Source: Clostridia bacterium (GTDB lineage Bacteria > Bacillota > Clostridia > UMGS1883). Taken from it: 7,148 nucleotides of DNA. Both the position numbers and the translations under genes were made by a program. The stretch spans positions 1 through 7,148 of the forward strand of contig JAFUJG010000289.1 in NCBI GenBank assembly GCA_017468215.1. Direction: 5' to 3'. Below the pieces are notes generated by a model. That model was not told the DNA's origin and ran no database searches. It saw only the letters and a list, made by a program, of their open reading frames with translations. Shown piece by piece: positions 1 through 7,148 of the stretch. Position 1 is the first letter of the stretch; each line of letters begins with the position of its first letter.

Positions 1-97
1 AATTAATATCATAGGGTACGGAATATATAATCTCACCAAGGTCGGCTTTTTCAATTGTTTCTTCGATTACTTTGCCTAATTCGCATCGTAAAATCAT
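1..97 (-). CDS. 5' end of an unidentified gene, third in the leftward operon (partial)
   Basis: This reading frame starts at an ATG at 97-95 and stays open to the left edge, giving 32 complete codons. The start is well supported: an AGGAGG lies seven bases upstream and overlaps the stop codon of the DUF1854 gene, so the two are translationally coupled. The visible peptide begins MILRCELGKVIEETIEKAD and ends SVPYDIN. It has no signal peptide or membrane segment in this part. I do not recognise the family. The short pattern around EIIYSVPYDIN loosely resembles EAVLKCDMDAD in the N-terminal extension of the upstream exporter (residues 46-56), which hints that it could be a second half-transporter with a related N-terminal domain. 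That is speculation from a few residues. The operon position suggests a role with the exporter and the DUF1854 protein. Confidence 0.75.
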   Translation of the reverse strand, partial: MILRCELGKVIEETIEKADLGEIIYSVPYDIN

Positions 98-104
98 TCA
101 AAAG

Positions 105-110
105 CCTCCT
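105..110 (-). promoter_or_regulatory. Ribosome binding site overlapping the upstream stop codon
   Basis: The minus strand reads TAAGGAGG across the end of the DUF1854 gene: its TAA stop (112-110) runs directly into a perfect AGGAGG (110-105), followed after seven bases by the ATG at 97-95. A ribosome terminating on DUF1854 would sit on the initiation site of the next gene. This supports both translational coupling and the chosen start. Confidence 0.8.
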
Positions 111-637
111 TACAACCAGATATCTAAAACTTTCATCGCCTTGTCATCCGCCTTTTTAAGGTCGGGAATAATATATCTTGAGCCGTCCACGTCTATAAGC
201 ATAACCGAGTTTTCACTAAGCCTTATAAGGCTCGATGACATGTCAAAGGTGGTGAACTGTCGGTCGCCTGCTGTGGTTTCAACCTCCCAGTAGGTGTGGC
301 CAAACTCCTCTTTTGCATTTTTCACCTTAACAATTTCGGGCACAAAATATCTTTTTTCAAGCTCGTGCATAATAAGAGCCTTTTCCTCATTGGAAAAGCT
401 GTCAAGACTCTCAATAATGCCCAGCTCACAGTTGCGGTCACGGTGACCCTCTGCCTGGCGTCTTACGGAGAGATACCTTTCCTTCTGGTGAAGGGGGAAA
501 AGCCTTAAAACATCACATCTTCCTACATCATCTCCGTCAAGAGTGGCACCTAAAAGACCGCCTGCCGTTTCGTAAAATTTTATATCCTCGCCTGTAAGAT
601 ACCTTACATCTGCGGCGTCTCTAAAATCATTCTTCAT
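110..637 (-). CDS. DUF1854 family protein, ABC-exporter partner (cyanophycin-metabolism-associated type)
   Basis: This is a 175-residue soluble protein without signal peptide or membrane segments. It matches my recollection of the DUF1854 family: an early LRLFPL stretch (about 45-50), a central RYFVPEI (96-102), then WEVETTAGDRQF (117-128) and a C-terminal LIDVDGSRYIIPDL (147-160), all family-typical. The biochemical role is unknown. In Pseudomonadota, DUF1854 proteins are encoded beside a specialised ABC transporter and cyanophycin synthetases, which is the basis of the name. The start chosen is the ATG at 637-635, because AGAGG (650-646) precedes it by eight bases. The upstream GTG at 646-644 would add three residues (MLK) but overlaps that AGAGG and lacks its own site. 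With the ATG start the gene overlaps the exporter by 11 bases, so the two are very likely co-translated. The exporter linkage suggests a cytosolic partner or regulator of the transporter. Family call fairly sure; function inferred. Confidence 0.85.
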   Translation of the reverse strand: MKNDFRDAADVRYLTGEDIKFYETAGGLLGATLDGDDVGRCDVLRLFPLHQKERYLSVRRQAEGHRDRNCELGIIESLDSFSNEEKALIMHELEKRYFVPEIVKVKNAKEEFGHTYWEVETTAGDRQFTTFDMSSSLIRLSENSVMLIDVDGSRYIIPDLKKADDKAMKVLDIWL

Positions 638-2921
638 CTTCAACACCTCTTATCTTCAAAGCCTCTTTCTGCTTACCAAGCATGCCTGCATAAATACCGC
701 CGGATGCTTCCAGCTGGGCGTGAGTGCCCATTTCTGCAATTTCGCCACGGTCTACCACAACAAGCCTGTCTGCGTTTTTAAGTGTGGAAAGCCTGTGGGC
801 AATTGCAATGGTAGTTCTGCCCTTTGTGAGGGTATTTATCGCCTGCTGTATCTGAAGCTCTGTTTCAGTATCAACACTTGCAGTTGCTTCGTCCAGAATA
901 AGAATTCTGGGGTCTAAAAGTATTGCACGTGCTATATTTATTCTTTGTCTTTCGCCGCCGGAGAGATTTGTATGTCTCTTTCCAAGCTCTGTTTCATAGC
1001 CGTCGGGAAGCTTCATAATAAAATCATGTGCATTTGCCAGTTTAGCCGCACTTACAACTTCTTCGTAGGTTGCATCCGGACGGGCAAATGCAATGTTTTC
1101 CATAATAGTTCCCGAGAACAGATGTGTCTCCTGCAGAACCATGCCTATTCTTCGGTGCAAATCGTCAGGATGTATGTCCTTTATATTCACACCGTCGATT
1201 TCGATTGCACCTTCTTCAACATCGTAAAGGCGGGTTATAATATTTGTTATTGTGCTCTTGCCTGCTCCCGAATGACCTACAAGACCAATCATTTCGCCCT
1301 TTTTAATATCAAGATTAATGTTTTTTAAAACAGGCTTGTTAGGCTCATAGGAGAAGGTGACATCCTTAAGGCAGATGTGTCCTTCAATATCCTCCATTCT
1401 TACAGGGTTGGGACTGGGAACAACATCGCTCTTTCGGTCAATAATTTCAAAAAGTCGGTGTGCACAGTTAAGGCACTCTGTCAGCCAGTCAATACTGTTT
1501 ACAATAGAATCGATAGGACCTAAAACCATGCCCATATAGCCTACAAAGGTCATGAGCATACCAAATGTCATGCCTCCTTCAGCGTTCATAACCTGCGCGC
1601 CGCCCACTGCCCACACAAAAAGGCCGCCAAGGCTTGTTATGTAGCCCATAACAGGGAAGGTTTTTGCACCTCTTATGCCTTCACGTATGTTAGCCTCGTA
1701 AAGCTCTCCCGATGCCTTGTCAAAGCGGTCGATTTCGTTTGTTTCCTTACCAAAGGCTTTTACAACACGGATGCCAGCCAAAGCATCGTTTATAACAGAA
1801 TTAAGCTTACTGCGTTTCTGCCAGGATGCGTTTTTAACCTTTCTGAACTTTGGGAACGCAACCTTCATCATATACACGGTAAAGGGCACCGGTATAAACA
1901 CAATAAGCGACAAAAGCGGGTTCATCATCAGCATAACCGTTGCGGTGCCTATAAGGGTCAGGCTGTTTATAACAAGCTCGGGTATACGCCAAAGGATTGT
2001 AAAGCATATTTCCTCGGCATCGTTATTTACTCTGTTCATAAGGCTTCCCGTATGCTGTGAGTTGAAAAAGCTCATGGACAAACGCTGCATTGCCCCAAAT
2101 ATCTGGCTTTTAATATCAAAAACAATATTTGCGCTGACCTTAGCGGCCACACGCTCTTTTAAAATGTTTATTGTAAGACGGCTCACTTCAAGAAGTATAA
2201 GGCAAAGCACAATAGGCACAACCATGCCGTAGTACTTTCCGCCCTCTGTTAAAACCTCGTCATAAAAGGTTGCACCGCTTACATAAGGCCTGAGCACGCC
2301 TATAAGTGCCGTTAAAACCATAAACACACCCATAAGTGCAATGGAAAACTTATACTTTGGCAGGTAACCCAGCAGCCTTATAAAAATTGCTTTCCTGTTC
2401 ATGCATTTAGGACAGATTTTTCGTCTGGGGTCACGGTAAGGTCTGCCGCAGGTTGGGCACGCATTTTCGTCGCCCATAGCCTTGAAATCCTCCTCGGTAA
2501 GCTCCTTATTTTCCTTAAGCTTACCTATGACCATTGCAAACCTTCCGGCAGTTCTGCCCACCGAGTTTGAATAAAACGCCACAGGATAGCTTTCGTTTTC
2601 CCTTTTTATAACAAACTGACCCGTGTTTATAAAGCTTTCGTTCGAAAGCATCTCAAAGCTGTCATAGTCGTAATCAATCTTCATTCCGCTCTTTACATCA
2701 ATAGTAACAAACCTGTCCTTATATGCAAGAAGCCATACCTCGCCATAGGCACAGTCTGCGTCCATATCGCACTTCAAAACAGCCTCCGGCTCGGTCAGAT
2801 TGTATGTATCCATTAAAGCTTTTATGTTTTTGTCGAGTTCAATAAATCCCTTTATCAAGACATTTTCACCCCATTTTGCATATCCTTTCTTTAGTATATC
2901 AACCAACTTTTTCAAAATCAA
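627..2921 (-). CDS. ABC exporter half-transporter with N-terminal extension and zinc ribbon
   Basis: This 764-residue protein is a type-IV (MsbA/multidrug-like) ABC exporter subunit in the cytoplasmic membrane that should couple ATP hydrolysis to export as a dimer. Residues 1-180 are a soluble extension. About 55-135 is beta-rich and may be a PH-like domain (inference); 155-173 is a zinc ribbon with C155, C158, C170 and C173 (CPTCG ... CPKC). Six hydrophobic segments follow, at about 193-214, 231-250, 316-333, 335-355, 424-442 and 452-472. The ATPase domain is complete: A-loop Y525, Walker A GHSGAGKST (549-557), Q-loop Q597, signature LSGGE (653-657), Walker B ILILDE (673-678), D-loop SVD, H-loop H709. 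Ordinary subunits of this class are near 580-600 residues; the excess is the extension. The extension plus ribbon plus adjacent DUF1854 gene matches the 'cyanophycin metabolism-associated ABC transporter' family as I recall it. The start is a TTG preceded by a weak AGG; a TTG at 2858 with GGGGTG eight bases upstream is an alternative. Substrate unknown. Confidence 0.9.
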   Translation of the reverse strand: MILKKLVDILKKGYAKWGENVLIKGFIELDKNIKALMDTYNLTEPEAVLKCDMDADCAYGEVWLLAYKDRFVTIDVKSGMKIDYDYDSFEMLSNESFINTGQFVIKRENESYPVAFYSNSVGRTAGRFAMVIGKLKENKELTEEDFKAMGDENACPTCGRPYRDPRRKICPKCMNRKAIFIRLLGYLPKYKFSIALMGVFMVLTALIGVLRPYVSGATFYDEVLTEGGKYYGMVVPIVLCLILLEVSRLTINILKERVAAKVSANIVFDIKSQIFGAMQRLSMSFFNSQHTGSLMNRVNNDAEEICFTILWRIPELVINSLTLIGTATVMLMMNPLLSLIVFIPVPFTVYMMKVAFPKFRKVKNASWQKRSKLNSVINDALAGIRVVKAFGKETNEIDRFDKASGELYEANIREGIRGAKTFPVMGYITSLGGLFVWAVGGAQVMNAEGGMTFGMLMTFVGYMGMVLGPIDSIVNSIDWLTECLNCAHRLFEIIDRKSDVVPSPNPVRMEDIEGHICLKDVTFSYEPNKPVLKNINLDIKKGEMIGLVGHSGAGKSTITNIITRLYDVEEGAIEIDGVNIKDIHPDDLHRRIGMVLQETHLFSGTIMENIAFARPDATYEEVVSAAKLANAHDFIMKLPDGYETELGKRHTNLSGGERQRINIARAILLDPRILILDEATASVDTETELQIQQAINTLTKGRTTIAIAHRLSTLKNADRLVVVDRGEIAEMGTHAQLEASGGIYAGMLGKQKEALKIRGVEDEE
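646..650 (-). promoter_or_regulatory. Ribosome binding site of the DUF1854 gene, inside the exporter gene
   Basis: AGAGG on the minus strand lies within the last codons of the exporter gene, eight bases before the ATG at 637-635. It decides between that ATG and the GTG at 646-644, whose first base falls in this same element. Confidence 0.6.
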
Positions 2922-2943
2922 TACAAAACCTATATTTTTTTTA

Positions 2944-2992
2944 CTTTTTTTAAAAAATTTATATGGAATTTTTCTGTTATGTATGTTATTAT
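2944..2992 (+). promoter_or_regulatory. Predicted promoter with extended -10 and AT-rich upstream element for the ftsK operon
   Basis: The plus strand has an extended -10, TG-T-TATTAT (2984-2992). A weak -35 TGGAAT (2964-2969, three of six) sits 17 bases upstream of the hexamer, and a T-run/A-run stretch (2944-2963) lies where an UP element would be expected. The weak -35 is typical of extended -10 promoters. An alternative -10 reading, TAGAAT (2992-2997), is also close to consensus. Transcription would begin near 2999-3004, leaving about 40 bases before the ATG at 3040. This is a pattern match only. Confidence 0.4.
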
Positions 2993-3015
2993 AGAATAGA
3001 TAGTTTATTTGACAT
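2988..3015 (-). promoter_or_regulatory. Predicted sigma-A promoter for the leftward exporter operon
   Basis: Reading the minus strand, ATGTCA (3015-3010, four of six matches to TTGACA) is followed after 16 bases by a perfect TATAAT (2993-2988). Transcription would start near 2981, giving an A/T-rich leader of about 60 bases before the TTG at 2921. No start mapping is available; the call rests on hexamer matches and position in the only intergenic region. Confidence 0.5.
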
Positions 3016-3039
3016 TTTACTTATCAACCGGAGGAAATT

Positions 3040-5565
3040 ATGGCTACTAACAATACAAATACAACCCCCAAAAGGAAAAGGGTTCCAAAATCAAAAAAAT
3101 CGCAGTCCTCTGCAAAGGTAAAATCAACAGCAAAAAAGACCAAGGGCTCAATGCGCCTTGAGGTGAAGGTGTTTATTACACTTTTTATATCGCTGGTTGT
3201 TATCCTTTCTTACTATACTCCCATATTCGGCATTTTCGGAAGCCTTATACGTAATTTTGGGCTCGCTCTTTTCGGTGCAAGTGCATATGCCCTGCCCGTT
3301 TTTATCACGGCAATCCTTTTGCACAAATCGTTAAAAAATACATTAAAGCCTTACACAGGCATTTATGTTTCCATGGCATTTGTTGTGGTATGCGTAAGCC
3401 TTCTGTGCACAATCTCTGCCTCTGAGGGTGATTCCGAATATCTTGTTACAACCAGTGTCTTCAACTCTTTTAACCAATGTTGGAGAAACGGTGTAGACTG
3501 CGTTGACGGCGGGCTTATCGGTGCCTTAGGTGTTCCTTTAATGTCCTTCTTCGGCACCTTAGGCAGTCAGATTATACTCATATTCGCAATTATTATTCTC
3601 ATTGCATGGGCAACAAAGTTTATTCCCATTATCTGGGCGGCAAAATGGATTAAAAAGTTTTATTATATTATAACAGAAAAGTTTACCTCCGATGACGAGG
3701 ATGAGTATATCGAGGAAGAAGCTCCTGCGTTAGAGTCTCCCAAGAAGGAAAAAGCTCTTAAGCAAACACAGATGGACCTTGACGCAAAGCCCGTTGAGGA
3801 GCGTCACAGGGTGAAGAAAAACACTTCTGACGAGCCTAAAGAAAAGGAAAAGCCTTTTGTTGTTCCCATTTTTACAAAGGACAGCTCCGCAAAGGATAAT
3901 GAGGATGACATGAAGATAAACATTGTTCTTCCCCCCTCGGAAAATTCTGCAGACGATTTTAAGCTTACAGAATATACTCAGGATGTGCGCCATGATGATC
4001 CCGAACAGAAGATTGCGCAAACAGAAAACTCAGTTTCCGCTACAGCTCCCGCCGTGCAGGAGAAGAAAGAGCCCAATGTTGCAATCGAATTAACCGAGGC
4101 GGATTTCATCGAGCCTGTAAAGCCCTACGAATTTCCTCCCATTACACTTTTAGAGAGGAACAAGGAGCAGGTATCACAGAGCAAGGGTACAGACTTACGT
4201 GAACAGGCAAAACGCCTTGTTGAAACGCTCCGCAGCTTTGGTGTGGAAGCCAAGGTTTTAGAGGTAAGCAAGGGGCCTACAGTTACACGTTTTGAGCTTC
4301 AGCCTGCAACAGGCGTTAAGGTAAGCAAGATTGTAAACCTTGCAGACGATATTGCTCTTAATCTTGCGGCACTTAGTGTGCGTATTGAAGCACCTATCCC
4401 CGGCAAGAGTGCCGTTGGCATTGAAATACCCAACACAGGCAATACAATGGTTCGTCTCCGTGAGGTTATCGACTCGGATGAGTTCAGAAATTTCAAGGCA
4501 AAAACAGCCTTTGCCCTTGGCAAGGATATATCCGGCACACCTATTATTACCGACATTTCAAAAATGCCTCACGTGCTTATTGCAGGTACAACAGGCTCAG
4601 GTAAGAGTGTATGTATAAACTCTCTTATTACAAGTATCCTTTACAAGGCTGACCCCAATGAGGTCAAGTTTATCATGATTGACCCCAAGGTCGTTGAATT
4701 AAAGGTTTACAACGGTATTCCCCATCTTCTTATTCCTGTTGTTACAGACCCCAGAAAGGCTGCAGGCGCACTTAACTGGGCAGTACAGGAAATGACAAAG
4801 CGTTACAAGATGTTTGCCGACAATAACGTACGTGACCTTAAGGGCTACAACGAGCTTGCCCAATTGCAGGGCGAAAAGAAGCTTGAACAGATTATTATCA
4901 TAGTGGACGAGCTTGCAGATTTGATGATGGTTGCTCCCCGTGATGTTGAAGATGCTATCTGCCGTTTGGCACAGATGGCGAGAGCTGCAGGTATGCACCT
5001 TGTTATTGCAACCCAGTCTCCTCGTGCGGATATTATTACAGGTCTTATCAAGACAAATATTCCTTCTCGTATTGCATTTGCAGTACAGAGCCAGCTTGAC
5101 TCCAGAATCATCATGGATATAGGCGGTGCCGAAAAACTTCTTGGTAAGGGCGACATGCTGTTCTTACCTATGGGTGCCTCCAAGCCCACACGTATTCAGG
5201 GTGCATTTATTTCCGACAGCGAGGTTGAAAAGATTATTGATTATGTAAAACAGGACGATATCAAATACGACGAGGACGTTATGGAGAAGATTGAAAATGG
5301 CTCCAATCCCGAAAAGGAGGAATCTGCAGGCGATGCAGACGAACTCCTTCCCAAGGCAATCGAAATCGTTGTAGATGCAGGACAGGCATCTGCATCCTTA
5401 CTGCAAAGAAGACTGAGCGTTGGCTACAGCCGTGCAGGCAGGCTTATTGACCAGCTTGAGGCACGTGGCATTATAGGTCCTCATGAAGGTGCAAAGCCCA
5501 GACAGGTTTTAATCAGCCGTGCGGAATATGCCGAAATGATGATGCAGAATACTGACAATAACTAA
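3040..5565 (+). CDS. ftsK: FtsK/SpoIIIE family DNA translocase
   Basis: This is an 841-residue membrane-anchored ATPase that pumps double-stranded DNA, clearing chromosomes from the division septum and, in spore formers, moving DNA into the forespore. The N-terminus is basic (1-37). Hydrophobic segments lie at about 42-60, 72-95, 106-126 and 158-194; the last is long enough for one or two passes. A charged, low-complexity linker spans about 215-365. The motor then shows Walker A GTTGSGKS (516-523), Walker [10 protein letters not shown] (619-627, D623/E624) and the conserved [12 protein letters not shown] (657-668). The C-terminal gamma winged helix (about 766-828) contains [14 protein letters not shown], the helix that reads polar guide sequences in this family. 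Length is near SpoIIIE (about 790). The ATG start has GGAGG (3030-3034) five bases upstream. Nothing looks truncated. Sequence alone does not separate a vegetative FtsK from a sporulation SpoIIIE, so the symbol denotes the family. Confidence 0.96.
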   Translation: MATNNTNTTPKRKRVPKSKKSQSSAKVKSTAKKTKGSMRLEVKVFITLFISLVVILSYYTPIFGIFGSLIRNFGLALFGASAYALPVFITAILLHKSLKNTLKPYTGIYVSMAFVVVCVSLLCTISASEGDSEYLVTTSVFNSFNQCWRNGVDCVDGGLIGALGVPLMSFFGTLGSQIILIFAIIILIAWATKFIPIIWAAKWIKKFYYIITEKFTSDDEDEYIEEEAPALESPKKEKALKQTQMDLDAKPVEERHRVKKNTSDEPKEKEKPFVVPIFTKDSSAKDNEDDMKINIVLPPSENSADDFKLTEYTQDVRHDDPEQKIAQTENSVSATAPAVQEKKEPNVAIELTEADFIEPVKPYEFPPITLLERNKEQVSQSKGTDLREQAKRLVETLRSFGVEAKVLEVSKGPTVTRFELQPATGVKVSKIVNLADDIALNLAALSVRIEAPIPGKSAVGIEIPNTGNTMVRLREVIDSDEFRNFKAKTAFALGKDISGTPIITDISKMPHVLIAGTTGSGKSVCINSLITSILYKADPNEVKFIMIDPKVVELKVYNGIPHLLIPVVTDPRKAAGALNWAVQEMTKRYKMFADNNVRDLKGYNELAQLQGEKKLEQIIIIVDELADLMMVAPRDVEDAICRLAQMARAAGMHLVIATQSPRADIITGLIKTNIPSRIAFAVQSQLDSRIIMDIGGAEKLLGKGDMLFLPMGASKPTRIQGAFISDSEVEKIIDYVKQDDIKYDEDVMEKIENGSNPEKEESAGDADELLPKAIEIVVDAGQASASLLQRRLSVGYSRAGRLIDQLEARGIIGPHEGAKPRQVLISRAEYAEMMMQNTDNN

Positions 5566-5579
5566 AAGAGGATAACACA

Positions 5580-7148
5580 ATGGCAAAAAACTTTTTACCA
5601 ATTTCAAAAGAGGATATGATACAGCGTAATTGGGATTACTACGATTTCCTGTTTATATCGGGTGACGCATATGTGGACCACCCCTCTTTTGGTGTTGCCA
5701 TTTTGTCACGGCTTCTGGAAAAGGAAGGCTACAGAGTATGTATTCTTCCCCAGCCTGACTACAAATCAACCCGAGACTTTTTAAAGTTAGGCAGACCCAG
5801 ATTGGGTGTGCTTATTTCCGGCGGTGTTATTGACTCCATGGTAAATCATTATACCGCAGCAAAAAAACGCCGCAGTGAGGATGTATACTCCCCCGGCGGC
5901 AAAGCAGGGCTCAGACCCGACCGCTGTACAATTGTATATGCAAACCGTGTACGTGAAGCCTTTGGCAAAATCCCGGTAATTATCGGCGGCGTTGAGGCAA
6001 GCCTCAGACGTTTTGCACATTATGACTATTGGTCTGACAGCGTAAGACGAAGCATTATTTTTGACTCCCAAGCTGACTATATTTCATACGGTTGCGGTGA
6101 AAGAAGCATTATAGAGCTTGCAAATCTTCTTGCCGAAGGAAGCATGCCACATATGGGTAACATGCCCGACGGCGTGTGCTTTGTGTCAGACGAGCTTCCC
6201 AAAGGAGCAGTTGAACTGCCCAGTTTTGAGGAAGTAAGAGACGACAAGAAGGCATATGCTCTTGCCACAAAAGTTGAGTATGACGAGCAGGACCCCTTCC
6301 GTGGGAAAATCCTTGCTCAGAAGCATGGCGAAAAATACATTGTCCAGATGCCTATGAGCAAGCCGCTTAATGAAAGTGAACTGGACCGTGTTTACGCCCT
6401 GCCCTATACAAGAGAGTATCACCCCATATACGAAAAGGACGGCGGTATTCCCGCAATTGAAGAAGTAAAGTTTTCGGTAGCCTCCTCCCGAGGCTGCTTT
6501 GGAAGCTGTTCCTTCTGTGCAATCACCTTCCACCAGGGAAGGATTGTTCAGGCAAGAAGTCACGCTTCAATCCTCAATGAGGTCAAGCAAATGACCTGGA
6601 TGGAGGACTTTAAGGGCTATATTCACGATGTAGGCGGTCCTACAGCCAACTTCCGTTTTCCAAGTTGCAAAAAGCAGCTCAAACACGGCACCTGTAAGGA
6701 TAAGCAATGCCTTTATCCCGATGTGTGCAAAAATGCTGAGGTTGATCATTCGGACTATTTGTCGCTGCTCCGCAAAATCCGCAGTGTTGACAAGGTGAAA
6801 AAGGTCTTTATCCGAAGCGGTATCCGCTATGACTATCTTATAAAAGATAAAAACGACGAATTTTTCCGTGAATTGTGTATGCACCATGTATCGGGTCAGC
6901 TGAAGGTTGCACCCGAACACATATCCCCCAAGGTTTTATCCTACATGGGTAAGCCCGGGCTTGATGTGTACCGGAAATTCTGCGACAAATTCGCCGCCAT
7001 AAATAAAGAAATAGGCAAAGAGCAGTATCTTGTTCCTTACCTTATGTCGTCACATCCCGGAAGCACCCTTAAAGAGGCAATTGAGCTTGCCGTTTATTTA
7101 AAGCGGATGGGCATCCGACCTCAGCAGGTGCAGGATTTTTATCCCACT
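5580..7148 (+). CDS. YgiQ family radical SAM protein (3' truncated by window edge)
   Basis: The frame is open for 523 codons to the right edge; the family is usually about 600-730 residues, so the C-terminal part is missing. Residues 1-295 form the family's N-terminal domain, including [14 protein letters not shown] (25-38) and [18 protein letters not shown] (134-151). The radical SAM core carries CFGSCSFC (C306, C310, C313), the CxxxCxxC that binds the 4Fe-4S cluster used to cleave S-adenosylmethionine. Later landmarks are [10 protein letters not shown] (349-358), a second cysteine group C363, C372, C377 and C383, LKVAPEH (441-447), KEQYLVPY (480-487) and QVQDFYPT (516-523). All are characteristic of YgiQ proteins, whose substrate is not established. 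The ATG has AGAGGA (5567-5572) seven bases upstream and lies 14 bases after the ftsK stop, so the two are probably one operon. The protein is predicted cytosolic and oxygen-sensitive. Confidence 0.95.
   Translation, partial: MAKNFLPISKEDMIQRNWDYYDFLFISGDAYVDHPSFGVAILSRLLEKEGYRVCILPQPDYKSTRDFLKLGRPRLGVLISGGVIDSMVNHYTAAKKRRSEDVYSPGGKAGLRPDRCTIVYANRVREAFGKIPVIIGGVEASLRRFAHYDYWSDSVRRSIIFDSQADYISYGCGERSIIELANLLAEGSMPHMGNMPDGVCFVSDELPKGAVELPSFEEVRDDKKAYALATKVEYDEQDPFRGKILAQKHGEKYIVQMPMSKPLNESELDRVYALPYTREYHPIYEKDGGIPAIEEVKFSVASSRGCFGSCSFCAITFHQGRIVQARSHASILNEVKQMTWMEDFKGYIHDVGGPTANFRFPSCKKQLKHGTCKDKQCLYPDVCKNAEVDHSDYLSLLRKIRSVDKVKKVFIRSGIRYDYLIKDKNDEFFRELCMHHVSGQLKVAPEHISPKVLSYMGKPGLDVYRKFCDKFAAINKEIGKEQYLVPYLMSSHPGSTLKEAIELAVYLKRMGIRPQQVQDFYPT

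Noticed and set aside
644..646. GTG start for the DUF1854 protein
   Set aside because: It overlaps the AGAGG that best serves the ATG at 637-635 and has no ribosome site of its own at a usable distance.
945..1328. Plus-strand open frame of 127 codons opposite the exporter's ATPase domain
   Set aside because: It lies wholly antisense to a clearly functional gene with intact ATPase motifs, has no recognisable domain, and is cysteine-rich in a way expected from reverse-frame reading.
1717..2232. Plus-strand open frame of 171 codons opposite the exporter's membrane domain
   Set aside because: The hydrophobicity mirrors the complement of the real membrane segments. The coding strand is settled by the exporter's complete set of motifs.
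2933..2960. T-run followed by A-run as a possible rho-independent terminator
   Set aside because: There is no GC-containing stem, and neither operon ends here since both start from this region. It fits an AT-rich promoter upstream element better.
3009..3014. Perfect TTGACA on the plus strand as the ftsK -35 box
   Set aside because: A -10 box at 16-18 bases downstream would fall in the ribosome site and start codon (about 3031-3038), where no TATAAT-like sequence exists and no leader would remain.
3688..4134. Acidic, low-complexity segment of ftsK as a possible repeat region or inserted domain
   Set aside because: A charged, poorly conserved linker of about this size between membrane domain and motor is normal for the family, and no repeated units are visible.
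4845..5189. Minus-strand and alternate plus-frame open frames inside the ftsK motor region
   Set aside because: They are fully contained within the conserved FtsK motor and show no family features; they are shadow frames.

Overview
The window reads as ordinary chromosome from a low-to-mid GC member of the Bacillota, most likely a clostridial (Oscillospirales/Lachnospirales-like) anaerobe. Three things point that way: strong AGGAGG-type ribosome sites, a SpoIIIE/FtsK-type translocase directly followed by a YgiQ-family radical SAM gene, and gene-dense packing. The assignment comes from gene content and style, not from a database match. No tRNA, rRNA, CRISPR array, insertion sequence, integrase or convincing terminator was seen. 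No gene-free stretch exceeds 120 bases.

The window holds two divergent operons that leave a 118-base AT-rich intergenic region (2922-3039). Leftward (minus strand) are three tightly coupled genes. The first is a 764-residue ABC exporter half-transporter with an unusual cytoplasmic N-terminal extension ending in a four-cysteine zinc ribbon. The second is a 175-residue DUF1854 protein whose start overlaps the exporter's end by 11 bases. The third is the first 32 codons of an unidentified gene whose ribosome site overlaps the DUF1854 stop. Exporters of this layout with DUF1854 proteins are known in Pseudomonadota next to cyanophycin synthetase genes and are named 'cyanophycin metabolism-associated'. 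Here no cyanophycin gene is inside the window, so the substrate is open. This cassette is the most interesting part of the window.

Rightward (plus strand) are an 841-residue FtsK/SpoIIIE DNA translocase (membrane domain, acidic linker, RecA-like motor, winged-helix gamma domain) and, 14 bases later, a YgiQ-family radical SAM protein that runs off the right edge after 523 codons. They are probably co-transcribed. Chromosome translocation during division or sporulation and the unknown radical SAM reaction have no obvious functional link.

The intergenic region carries a plausible promoter for each direction. Their -10 hexamers lie on opposite strands of almost the same seven bases (2987-2993), so the two operons may share or compete for one RNA polymerase binding site.
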